Shown here one piece after another: positions 7,587 through 14,899 of a stretch of DNA of 37,955 bases. Each line of letters begins with the position of its first letter. Within the stretch, counting starts at the first letter, position 1. Source of the DNA: CAYIBD01 sp964361655. GTDB taxonomy: Bacteria > Patescibacteriota > Minisyncoccia > Sungbacterales > SURF-37. Made by a program: the position numbers and the translations under genes. Location of the stretch: NCBI GenBank assembly GCA_964361655.1, contig CAYIBD010000003.1:1-37955 (forward strand), read 5' to 3'. The notes below the pieces were generated by a model. It saw only the letters and a list, made by a program, of their open reading frames with translations, did not search any database and was not told where the DNA came from.

Positions 7587-8060
7587 TTACTGCTGGTAGA
7601 GCGCCCGCAATGCCCGGCGCACCGAGCGCTCGGCAACACCGCAGGCATATTCACCCGTTGAGAACGCCCCGGTATCGCCGCTCGCATTCCGGAAGAGACG
7701 GACGTAGACGCAGGCGCCCGAAGGAAATGCTGGGAGTTGCACGGTATCGGTGGGGTTTGGGCCGGGATAGGTGCATTGCCCGGGCTGGCCGAGGCAACCG
7801 GCCGGCTGGCCGAGGTTATCGCAGTTAGCCGGGGGAACGGCCCGATCGCAGTAGAGCATCCGTTCCATCCCCTGATCAGCGGCGAAGATTGCCCGGAAGG
7901 AATCGGTCATCTCGCCCGAAATCTTGGCCTCCCCGAACACTACGGCAAAGATGCCCAAGCTTACCGAGAGGAGAGCCGAGAGCACGACGACCACGAGGAG
8001 GAGCGCAATGCCGGTCGGCGCTCTCCGGGGCGGTCTTGGGCTGGACCGAGGGTGGGCCAT
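7587..8060 (-). CDS. PilX-like minor pilus assembly protein
   Basis: The 157-residue product has a short basic leader, a hydrophobic segment GIALLLVVVVLSALLSV (17-33) and a periplasm-facing domain with cysteines. It resembles PilX-type proteins, which share the pilin N-terminal helix but often lack the Glu at position +5, as here (Leu). The domain contains a Cys-rich loop (CDNLGQPAGCLGQPGQC). It is the last gene of the minor pilin set gspH-pilV-pilW-pilX and starts 3 bp after the pilW-like stop. The role in priming pilus assembly is inferred from family and position. Confidence 0.75.
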   Translation of the reverse strand: MAHPRSSPRPPRRAPTGIALLLVVVVLSALLSVSLGIFAVVFGEAKISGEMTDSFRAIFAADQGMERMLYCDRAVPPANCDNLGQPAGCLGQPGQCTYPGPNPTDTVQLPAFPSGACVYVRLFRNASGDTGAFSTGEYACGVAERSVRRALRALYQQ

Positions 8061-8063
8061 GGC

Positions 8064-8660
8064 CTAGGAGCTATCTCGATCGCGCTGCGTCACCGTTGTC
8101 TGCAGTCGGAACGTCGTTACCAGCCGCGGGTCACGAGAACTTGCGCGGAGGATGGTGGTAATGCGCGGCTGGCCATCGCTCGCACCGATGGTCTCGCCGA
8201 TAACATAAAAGACCGCCTCCTCAAGACGAATACTCTCGTCGGTCACCGGTACGCCCCCGGCGCATCCGCCGAGGACGAGAAACCGCCGCAGCTCCTGCGC
8301 CACCGCATCGAAACAGTAGCCAACGTCGTAGCTCTGGGCATTCCCACCGACAATTCGCGTCGCGGTGAAGAATACTTCCCCACACGCCGGGGGGCAGCCC
8401 GGGGTGGCGGGCAGCCGGAAATCTCGGCCGGTGCGCATCTCCCGCGATATCAGCTCCAGGGCAAAGCGGAGGTTATCCTGAACATTCTGGATGTTCGATG
8501 CCTTCACCTGCGCTTGGCCAATAGCCAGCACCGCACCAACCGCGATCGTGACGACCGCCGTGAAAATGCCGCCGGCAACAATCATCTCCAGGAGGGTAAA
8601 CCCCCCATCCCGGCGTGTCATCATGTTCATCACGGCCGAAGGCCGATTGACCGATTTCAT
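8064..8660 (-). CDS. PilW-like minor prepilin
   Basis: The 198-residue product carries a class III prepilin signal DGG/FTLLEMIVAG with the cleavage site after Gly20 and Glu at +5, followed by a hydrophobic helix. The C-terminal domain (IQNVQDNLRFALELISREMRTG) matches the PilW/GspJ-like pattern. The leader would be 10 residues if the ATG at 8630 is used instead, closer to the usual length. It is co-directional with gspH and pilV and shares with the pilV-like gene an unusual NRPSA peptide near its start, encoded by AATCGGCCKTCGGCC (K is G or T). Confidence 0.8.
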   Translation of the reverse strand: MKSVNRPSAVMNMMTRRDGGFTLLEMIVAGGIFTAVVTIAVGAVLAIGQAQVKASNIQNVQDNLRFALELISREMRTGRDFRLPATPGCPPACGEVFFTATRIVGGNAQSYDVGYCFDAVAQELRRFLVLGGCAGGVPVTDESIRLEEAVFYVIGETIGASDGQPRITTILRASSRDPRLVTTFRLQTTVTQRDRDSS

Positions 8661-8676
8661 GATTTTTGCCGCCGCC

Positions 8677-9381
8677 TTACTGCCACCGATACAATACCTC
8701 CTCCAACCGAACTTGATGCTGGATGCCTGATTCAGACCAGGCCACGATTGAAATCACCTTCAGCTGATCGCCCCCCGGCACTTGCGCATCGAAGACACCG
8801 GTCTCAACCCGGATCGTCCTCGTGAAGATTGAATCCTGGCCGCTCCCATGGGCGTAAAGACCGGTCGCCGGGTCTACTTTGAGCCGAGGGCACGAACCAC
8901 CGCAGGCCTGGTAATGGTAGGCGGGGGCTTGTTTGGCCGCGAGGGCCGTGCAGGGCTCGGGGCAAAAGACATCGGCCTGGGTGTCCTGGTCAACGATGAT
9001 CTCCGAATTCCATGCCGGCTGATTCGTCAGAAAGTTGTTGTCGCGAAACGTCCGGATAATCTCCGCCCCCTCTTGGGCAAGGTTGAGGGCTACTAACTTA
9101 TTCTTGGCAAACTTGGCCGTAAAAATCCCGCGGGTCGCAAGGGTGAAGGGCCCAATCAGCGCAAAGGCGATCAGGATAACGGCAACGACGGTCTCAAGGA
9201 GGGTAAACCCCGCTTGAAAGCCGGAGCGTTCAGGATCTAACGGGGTAAAGCCGTAAGATGATGAATCGTTCCACCGGATGGAGTGGGTAACCCGCACTGC
9301 TCGATCGAATGGTGAAAGCGACCGGCGTCTTCTCTCCGCCGTTAGGGCCGACGGCCGATTGGCTTTTTGTATCATCTTCAT
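8677..9381 (-). CDS. PilV-like minor prepilin with very long leader
   Basis: The 234-residue product has the prepilin site AG/FTLLETVVAV, cleavage after Gly58 and Glu at +5. The C-terminal region (LALNLAQEGAEIIRTFRDNNF) is typical of PilV/GspI-like minor pilins. The 58-residue leader is far longer than the usual 6-20. Within it GFTPLDPERSGFQAG partly duplicates the signal and coincides with a CCCCG...CGGGG element (9208-9245). There is no closer in-frame ATG. The leader may come from insertion of that element, or translation may begin at an alternative codon. Confidence 0.8.
   Translation of the reverse strand: MKMIQKANRPSALTAERRRRSLSPFDRAVRVTHSIRWNDSSSYGFTPLDPERSGFQAGFTLLETVVAVILIAFALIGPFTLATRGIFTAKFAKNKLVALNLAQEGAEIIRTFRDNNFLTNQPAWNSEIIVDQDTQADVFCPEPCTALAAKQAPAYHYQACGGSCPRLKVDPATGLYAHGSGQDSIFTRTIRVETGVFDAQVPGGDQLKVISIVAWSESGIQHQVRLEEVLYRWQ
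9208..9245. repeat. CCCCG...CGGGG element in the pilV-like leader
   Basis: The segment begins CCCCGCTTGAAAGC and ends ATCTAACGGGG, and contains GCGTTCAGGATC. It resembles the tldE insertion at 25541-25590 (which contains GGGGTTCAGGAC). It lies in frame within the prepilin leader. Internal pairing is weaker than in other members of the family. Confidence 0.45.
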
Positions 9382-9384
9382 CGG

Positions 9385-10032
9385 CTATTTGACATGAATG
9401 AGCCCGGTGGTGAGTACGACAACACTCCGCTTGAACACCCCATTCGCGCCTATGATATAAATCTCCACCGCTTGTGGCTGGGGATTGCCGTCCTGAATCG
9501 TCGTATCCCCCTCGGGTACGGAAAAGGCGATGTGGATGGTATTCTCATCGCGTTGATTCGGCGTCCCCGTATCAACGGTAAACTTTTGGAACGATACCGT
9601 GGGCTCAAGCTGGATCGTTTCGACGACAATATCCTTTGCCCCGCCCTGCCCAATGCAATCGTACTTGCCGTCAGGGTTCCCGACCGGAAAGACATCGGCG
9701 AAGATGAAGTACGAGTTTGATGACCAGCCGGGGCATGAGGAGTTAACGCTGAAGTAGACGCCGAAGGCCGGCGGGGTCTTGAATGCCGGCGGCCCGGGTG
9801 GGTTGTCATCCCAAACCTCACGGCCAGCCAAGGCCATGGCTTGCGTTTTACGGAGGGTAAGGCCGAGCCCGCGGCTTGAGCGCTGGATATTGATGCGTTC
9901 GGAAAGCGGGGGGAAGCTTACGAGGACGACCCCCGAGATCATGACAATGATGGAAAGGACGATCACCATTTCAAGGGCGGTGAAGCCCGCTCCGTTTCCC
10001 GACCTCCGGCTTTCGCGCCGCTGCCGCATCAT
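9385..10032 (-). CDS. GspH/FimT-like minor prepilin
   Basis: The 215-residue product has a prepilin signal GAG/FTALEMVIVLSIIVM with cleavage after Gly16 and Glu at +5. The following part (SRGLGLTLRKTQAMALAGREV) matches the GspH/FimT pseudopilin pattern, and the remainder is a beta-rich domain (FGVYFSVNSS, HIAFSVPEGD). It opens the minor-pilin unit and ends 3 bp before the pilV-like start. A -10-like TACCAT (10047-10042) lies 9 nt upstream of the first ATG, directly after a terminator, so the minor pilins probably have their own promoter. Confidence 0.82.
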   Translation of the reverse strand: MMRQRRESRRSGNGAGFTALEMVIVLSIIVMISGVVLVSFPPLSERINIQRSSRGLGLTLRKTQAMALAGREVWDDNPPGPPAFKTPPAFGVYFSVNSSCPGWSSNSYFIFADVFPVGNPDGKYDCIGQGGAKDIVVETIQLEPTVSFQKFTVDTGTPNQRDENTIHIAFSVPEGDTTIQDGNPQPQAVEIYIIGANGVFKRSVVVLTTGLIHVK

Positions 10033-10041
10033 GACAGGCCC

Positions 10042-10047
10042 ATGGTA
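10042..10047 (-). promoter_or_regulatory. Putative -10 box of the minor-pilin unit
   Basis: TACCAT on the minus strand lies just downstream of the terminator at 10048-10075 and 9 nt before the gspH-like ATG. The spacing suggests a leaderless or nearly leaderless message. Confidence 0.4.
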
Positions 10048-10075
10048 GCAAAAAAACCGCCTCGGAGCGAGCGGT
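10048..10075 (-). terminator. Hairpin terminator between pilD unit and minor pilins
   Basis: Read on the minus strand, ACCGC, a 10-nt loop and GCGGT are followed by seven T residues. The hairpin lies about 20 bp downstream of the DUF4430-like gene and ends the main pilus transcript. Confidence 0.7.
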
Positions 10076-10097
10076 CTTCAGGGCGCTTGAGAGCGCA

Positions 10098-10544
10098 CTA
10101 TTCGTAGCGGAAGAGGATCTTGTCGCCGGGCTGAATCTCCGTGTGTCCGGGTAGATCTTGAATGGGCGCGTCGTTCAGGTATACCCGCCACGCCCGGCCG
10201 CCGCCAGCCCGTATCCCGGCAATGTCAATCACCCGTCCTCGCGAATCCGTACTCACGCTAAACCGCCCCGCAGTTTGCGAAGCAAAGAGTGCCGCCAAAA
10301 TCGTCATGCCATCTTCCACCTCACCCTGGAAGGCCCGCCGCTCGCCGTTCCCAAAGTCGATTGTCAGGCGCGTTGGAAGCGTAGCTCGCCCTGAAATCGA
10401 CGGTTGTAGACCCGAGAAGTAGCGCTCGAAATCGCGATAGAACTTGTCGTCCTCGGAAAAAATCACAGCAAGAACGGCAGCGAACGCCATGAGGAGCGCT
10501 GTCCAGTAGAGCCGCTGGTAACTTTGGCTCGTCAGCGTAGCCAT
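10098..10544 (-). CDS. Membrane-anchored DUF4430-like protein in the pilus operon
   Basis: The 148-residue product has one N-terminal membrane segment (YWTALLMAFAAVLAVIF, about 13-29) and an exported domain. Its C-terminal part, GRAWRVYLNDAPIQDLPGHTEIQPGDKILFRYE, follows the DUF4430 pattern (W-x-Y-x-x-N-G ... GD-x-I-x-W-x-Y). The start at 10544 is supported by AGGAG 6 nt before the ATG and by a 13-bp overlap with the pilD stop. DUF4430 domains are also found in cobalamin carriers and surface proteins. The context suggests a pilus-associated or surface role, but the function is unknown. Confidence 0.7.
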   Translation of the reverse strand: MATLTSQSYQRLYWTALLMAFAAVLAVIFSEDDKFYRDFERYFSGLQPSISGRATLPTRLTIDFGNGERRAFQGEVEDGMTILAALFASQTAGRFSVSTDSRGRVIDIAGIRAGGGRAWRVYLNDAPIQDLPGHTEIQPGDKILFRYE

Positions 10545-11368
10545 GCCATCTCCTGGAGTAATGGGAGGTGCGGTATGGAAAAGAGAGCGAGGATGATGCC
10601 GCTGAAGAGAAACGGGGCAAACGGCATCGGGCTCTTCCACGTCAACCGCCCCACCGCCACCAAGAGTATACCAACTGCGGCACCCAACCACAAGGCAAAG
10701 AAGAGGCCGAGGATGACTGCTGGCGGCTGGAAGAAAAGGCCGATGGCGAGCGCCACATCAGCGTCCCCCCGGCCCATGGCTCTTCCGCCGGAGAAAAACC
10801 AGAGCGCCCAGAAGAGGAGAAACGCTCCGGCCGCAACCGCCACGGCGGCAAGCGGTCTTGCGAGCTCCATGGCACGGAGGCCTCCGGCAACCTCGGCGGC
10901 TATACCAACCGCGATCAACGGCATGACGAGCGCTCTCGGAATGACGCGGTGCTCGAAATCGTAAACGGAAATCGCCACGGCGAGCGCGGCGAAAAAGGCG
11001 TAGTAGAGGAAGGCGGCGACGGCTGCACCGGCGCTCGCGGCATACGCATCTGTCAGGAACGGCGGTGCCGGCAGCGTGCCGGCCGCAACGCCCCACCCTA
11101 CCGCGAGAAAGAGCCCTGCCGTGATAAGTTCAATCGCCGGATACGTTCGCGGAATCCGGCCGCCGCAAGAACGGCACTGCCCGCCCTGGGCGATGAAGCT
11201 CAGGACGGGCAGGAGTTCAAACCAGAGGAGTTGCCTCCTGCACTGGACGCAGCGGGAGCGGCCCCAGAAGATCGTCTCTTTTATTCCGATCCGTGCAATG
11301 ACAACCGTCAGGAAACTGCCAATGACTAACCCAAACAACAGGACCGCCGGAAACAGGGCAACAGCCAT
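10532..11368 (-). CDS. pilD: Type IV prepilin peptidase / N-methyltransferase
   Basis: PilD is an integral membrane aspartic peptidase that cleaves prepilin leaders after the conserved Gly and methylates the new N-terminus. The 278-residue product has the cytoplasmic zinc-binding domain with two CxxC pairs (CVQC at 40-43 and CRSC at about 64-67) and several membrane helices. The two catalytic Asp motifs are present as VYDFEHRVIP and GRGDADVALA (family GxGDxxL). It lies directly downstream of pilA and overlaps the next gene. All the prepilins of the cluster are likely substrates. Confidence 0.95.
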   Translation of the reverse strand: MAVALFPAVLLFGLVIGSFLTVVIARIGIKETIFWGRSRCVQCRRQLLWFELLPVLSFIAQGGQCRSCGGRIPRTYPAIELITAGLFLAVGWGVAAGTLPAPPFLTDAYAASAGAAVAAFLYYAFFAALAVAISVYDFEHRVIPRALVMPLIAVGIAAEVAGGLRAMELARPLAAVAVAAGAFLLFWALWFFSGGRAMGRGDADVALAIGLFFQPPAVILGLFFALWLGAAVGILLVAVGRLTWKSPMPFAPFLFSGIILALFSIPHLPLLQEMAWLR

Positions 11369-11386
11369 CCCGCGATGATCGCTTGC

Positions 11387-11920
11387 CTAGGGGATGACGT
11401 CGTAACAGGTCTCATCGGCCGTGGTCCCACCATCGCTCGCCGCAGGACAGCCAGTACCTTCAGCCGCTTTGCCGAATCCGTAAAATCCAACCGCACTATC
11501 CTTGTCATTCGCTAGGGCCGGATTCGAGTGCTCGGCCAGGGTCGTGCCTATGTGGTAGGACGTACAGGGAGCTGCAGTACAAGCAACACCAGCCGAGGTC
11601 ACCCCTTGATAGTTATAGTTCAAAGCGGAATTCGATGGATCCTTTGGAAGCACGGGGATGAACCCTTGCGTTTGAAGCGGGGTTAAGTCAGTACCTGCCG
11701 GATAGGAGGCGCTATTGGCATCAAAGTAGAGCTCAAGCGCAAGCTGGAGCTGCTTTATGTCCGAGATGCGCCTTGCATCGCGGGATTTCTTCCGGGCGGT
11801 GTTCAAGGAGGCGAGTACAATGGAGGCCAGGATGCCGATAATGGCAATGACCACCAAGAGTTCGATCAACGTAAACCCGCGCCGGTCGCGCCGAAACATG
11901 GGCTGAAAGAAAGTAGGCAT
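11387..11920 (-). CDS. pilA: Type IV pilin (PilA-like major pilin candidate)
   Basis: The 177-residue product has the class III signal RRG/FTLIELLVVIAIIGILAS with cleavage after Gly15 and Glu at +5. Next comes the spine motif common in Patescibacteria pilins, KKSRDARRISDIKQLQLALELYFD, and a C-terminal domain with two Cys pairs. I use the ATG at 11920; upstream in-frame codons give an implausibly long leader. It has its own promoter with a 17-bp spacer (11990-12018), unlike its neighbours, which fits a highly expressed major pilin. Confidence 0.9.
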   Translation of the reverse strand: MPTFFQPMFRRDRRGFTLIELLVVIAIIGILASIVLASLNTARKKSRDARRISDIKQLQLALELYFDANSASYPAGTDLTPLQTQGFIPVLPKDPSNSALNYNYQGVTSAGVACTAAPCTSYHIGTTLAEHSNPALANDKDSAVGFYGFGKAAEGTGCPAASDGGTTADETCYDVIP

Positions 11921-11989
11921 TATTGATGAACGTAAAACGCTTATGGTAAGAGGATCGACCATTTGAGATATGAAAGATTCGACCTTTCT

Positions 11990-12018
11990 ACTATATCGTT
12001 GGCCGTGCCAAACCTCAA
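11990..12018 (-). promoter_or_regulatory. Promoter of pilA
   Basis: On the minus strand TTGAGG (12018-12013) and TATAGT (11995-11990) are separated by exactly 17 bp. The transcript would start near 11983, leaving a leader of about 60 nt that contains the small hairpin GAAAG/CTTTC. Confidence 0.65.
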
Positions 12019-12042
12019 GGAGGGTGTGGATAACTCTCAGTC

Positions 12043-13257
12043 CTAGATGACGCTCGCGAGGTTGTAGAGCGGCACAAGCACCGCGGCCACGAGCAGCCCC
12101 ACGCCGAGGCCGAGGACAAGGATGAGCGCGGGCTCGATCAGGGAAACGAAGTTTTCGAGGAGGTTATCCACGTCGCGGCGGTAAAACTCGGCCGCACTCT
12201 TCAGGATGAAATCGAGCCGGCCGGTCTCTTCGCCCACGCGGATCATCTGGGTGACGAGCGGCGGGACCTCGGCAAACTTGTCAAAGGAGGCGCTAATGGT
12301 GTTGCCGGCTTTCACGGACTTGGCCGCGTCGAAGATAATCTCGCGGTAGACGCGATTGCCGACGATATCGGCAGTCACCTCAAGGGCGCGAATAATGGGG
12401 ATGCCGGCGGCGATGAGGGTCGAGAGGTTATCAGTCAGCCGTGTCAAGTAAATCTCCTTCAAGAGCCCCCCCATGATCGGGAGCCGGATTTCCACGGAGT
12501 CGAAGAAGAGCCGCCCGGCCGGCGTTTGCCCAAACCGCCAGCCAGCCACGACCGCTGCGGCGAGGAGCACGACCACGAAGAAGCCCCACTGCCGGAGGAA
12601 CGACGAGACGCCGATGATGATGGCCGTGTAGAACGGCACCTGCTGGCCGAGGTCTTCAAATATGACCGTCAGACGCGGGATGACTACCACGAGCATGACA
12701 ATGACGACGCCGATGAAGGCCGTCAGCACGAAGGCCGGATACATGAGGGCGTTCCGCGCCTTGGAGGTAAGGGCGTAGGAGCGATCCAGGTAGTCAGCGA
12801 GGTAGGAGAGCGTCTCGTCAATCGTCCCCGATTCCTCGCCCGCCCGGACCATGTTGATGTAGAAGGGTGAAAAGATTGCCGGGTGTCTTGACATGGCCTG
12901 CGAGAGCGACGAGCCACCGGAAACATCGTCCATGATCTCGGAGATGGCCGAACGGAGTGCCACGTTCGACGTCTGGCTCGCCAGCGTCCGGAGGGACTGC
13001 GTAATCGGCACTTTGGCCTGGAAGAGCGTTGAGATCTGTCGCGAAAAGATAACCACATCGCGCTGCTTGACGCGCTGGAAAATCTTGAGATCGATTCGCC
13101 GAGCGAAGAGCGGTGGCCGTTCGGCCGGCCGAACGTCGGTCACGATGAGGTTCTGGCGTTGCAGGATGTCGACGGCGATATCGGTAGACCTCGCTTCCAC
13201 GACGCCGGCACGCGGTTCGCCTTCGCGGGTCCGGGCTTTATATGAGAACTGTGCCAT
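12043..13257 (-). CDS. pilC: Type IV pilus inner-membrane platform protein
   Basis: PilC (GspF family) is the polytopic platform on which the assembly ATPases act. The 404-residue product has two T2SSF repeats, about residues 65-190 (VIFSRQISTLFQAKVPITQSLRTLA; MSRHPAIFSPFYINMVRAGEESGTIDETL) and 265-395 (RLTDNLSTLIAAGIPIIRALE; PLVTQMIRVGEETGRLDFIL). Membrane helices follow each, including a last one at LALILVLGLGVGLLVAAVLVP. The length is normal. It lies between pilT and pilA, as usual in this group. Confidence 0.95.
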   Translation of the reverse strand: MAQFSYKARTREGEPRAGVVEARSTDIAVDILQRQNLIVTDVRPAERPPLFARRIDLKIFQRVKQRDVVIFSRQISTLFQAKVPITQSLRTLASQTSNVALRSAISEIMDDVSGGSSLSQAMSRHPAIFSPFYINMVRAGEESGTIDETLSYLADYLDRSYALTSKARNALMYPAFVLTAFIGVVIVMLVVVIPRLTVIFEDLGQQVPFYTAIIIGVSSFLRQWGFFVVVLLAAAVVAGWRFGQTPAGRLFFDSVEIRLPIMGGLLKEIYLTRLTDNLSTLIAAGIPIIRALEVTADIVGNRVYREIIFDAAKSVKAGNTISASFDKFAEVPPLVTQMIRVGEETGRLDFILKSAAEFYRRDVDNLLENFVSLIEPALILVLGLGVGLLVAAVLVPLYNLASVI

Positions 13258-13298
13258 GCGCGTGTTTCCGCGGGCGCCGAGCGGGCGCCGGGGCCATC

Positions 13299-14360
13299 TT
13301 ACCCCTTGAGGAGAGCATTAAATTCGCCAACGTTCAAAGAGTAGCGTGATGCCTCCTCAAGGGTCACCTCGCCCCGCCGTACGAGATCCACCAGCGAACG
13401 ATCCAAGCTCATCATGCCTTCATCGAGGCTGGTTTCGATCACGAGATTGATCTCGTGCGCTTTGGACTCGCGGATGAGATTTCGCACGGCGTGATTCGCA
13501 ATCATGACCTCTACGGCCGGGATGAGGCCGCCCGACACACGCGGAATGAGGCGCTGTGAGACGATGGCGATCAGCGTCTCGGCGAGCTGCGCCCGAATCT
13601 GGCCCTGCTGGTGGGCCGGAAAGCTATCGATGATACGGTCAATGGTTTGCGCCGCGTTATTGGTGTGGAGTGAGGAGAAGATGAGGTGACCGGTCTCGGC
13701 CGCCGTCACGGCGGTGGCCATGGTCTCGGGATCGCGCATCTCGCCGATCATGGCCACGTCCACGTCTTCGCGGAACATGGACTTCAGCGCCCGGCCGAAG
13801 CTCTCGGTATCAGCGCCGACCTCGCGCTGGTCAACAATGGCTCGGTCCGAAGTGAACAGGTACTCGATCGGGTCTTCAATGGTGATGATGTGATCGGCGC
13901 GCTTGTGGTTAATGAAGTCCACCACTGCGGCCAGAGTTGTGGTCTTGCCGTGCCCGGTCGGTCCCACGATTAATAAAAACCCCTGCTGGCGGTCGCAGAA
14001 CTCAGCCAGAATCGGCGGCAGGTTGAGCTCTGGGAAGCCGCGGATGGTCGTGGGGATAAAGCGGAGTGCCGCACCGATGAATCCCTTCTGTAAGAAGACG
14101 TTCACGCGGAACCGCGCTTTATCCTCAAAGGCGTAGGAGAGATCAAGCTCGCGCTCGGCAAGAAAGCGCTCCTGCTGCTCTTTAGAGAGAACGGAGAAGG
14201 CGAGGTCCTGGACTACCGCCGGCGTTAACAGGGGGTGCTTGGTGAGTTCAATCAAGCTCCCCGCAACGCGGATCGTGGGCCGCCGGCCTACGGCGAGGTG
14301 CAGGTCAGATGCATTCTCTCGCAAAACGGTTAGGAGCAAATCGTCAATTTGTTTTGCCAT
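13299..14360 (-). CDS. pilT: Type IV pilus retraction ATPase
   Basis: PilT is a hexameric ATPase that powers pilus retraction at the inner membrane. The 353-residue product has the N-terminal PAS-like part (ENASDLHLAVGRRPTIRVAG). The Walker A motif GPTGHGKT (133-140) differs from the usual GSGKS by His and Thr at neighbouring positions, with the key Gly-Lys preserved. The Asp box is EDPIEYLF, Walker B is IGEMRDPET, and the His box is GHLIFSSLHTNNA. The length is typical of PilT. Its presence with PilB implies retractable pili. Confidence 0.95.
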   Translation of the reverse strand: MAKQIDDLLLTVLRENASDLHLAVGRRPTIRVAGSLIELTKHPLLTPAVVQDLAFSVLSKEQQERFLAERELDLSYAFEDKARFRVNVFLQKGFIGAALRFIPTTIRGFPELNLPPILAEFCDRQQGFLLIVGPTGHGKTTTLAAVVDFINHKRADHIITIEDPIEYLFTSDRAIVDQREVGADTESFGRALKSMFREDVDVAMIGEMRDPETMATAVTAAETGHLIFSSLHTNNAAQTIDRIIDSFPAHQQGQIRAQLAETLIAIVSQRLIPRVSGGLIPAVEVMIANHAVRNLIRESKAHEINLVIETSLDEGMMSLDRSLVDLVRRGEVTLEEASRYSLNVGEFNALLKG

Positions 14361-14418
14361 GATTCAATCCCGGGAGCCGTGGCGGATACACTTCCGATGT
14401 TATATCCGATCACACCTC

Positions 14419-14883
14419 CTACGGCCCCACCGTTACTGGTTGACTTGGATCTCGGCCGGTACTCGCCGTCTCGACATAAAAACGGAGGATATAGGTACTG
14501 GGGTCAGTTGCAGTGTAATGGTAATGGAGATTTCCACCGCAATCATGTTGCGGGTCTTTTGGTACCCTCCCGATTGCTTCGGCTGCAATCAAGGCCGGCG
14601 AAACAGTGTCGCTCCCATCGGTCGCTCCGAGGCACACACCCCCTCCGCCGGTCGCGGGATAGACGCGGGCATTGGTCAGGTAAAGCTCGAGTGCGTTCTG
14701 GATTGTCTTGATATCGGTCTCGCGGCGTGCGTCACGCGATTTTGTGCGGGCGCCCGAAAGGATCGCAATGACGGCGGAAAACAGTACGGCCAAGATGGCA
14801 ATGACGACCAGGAGCTCAATAATGGTAAATCCGCCTCTCCGACGTGGGATGCGCATCACGCTGCACTTGGAGACCGCACTCAT
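14419..14883 (-). CDS. Second type IV pilin
   Basis: The 154-residue product has the prepilin signal RGG/FTIIELLVVIAILAVL with cleavage after Gly18 and Glu at +5, then the pilin spine TKSRDARRETDIKTIQNALELYL. Its C-terminal domain is shorter than that of PilA and has two Cys (CLGATDG and DCGGN). It lies between pilB and pilT. A TATAGT -10-like box on the minus strand (14904-14899) and a GGAG lie upstream of the ATG at 14883; an internal ATG at 14856 would give a shorter leader. Confidence 0.88.
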   Translation of the reverse strand: MSAVSKCSVMRIPRRRGGFTIIELLVVIAILAVLFSAVIAILSGARTKSRDARRETDIKTIQNALELYLTNARVYPATGGGGVCLGATDGSDTVSPALIAAEAIGRVPKDPQHDCGGNLHYHYTATDPSTYILRFYVETASTGRDPSQPVTVGP

Positions 14884-14899
14884 GGCTTTGCGCTCTCCA

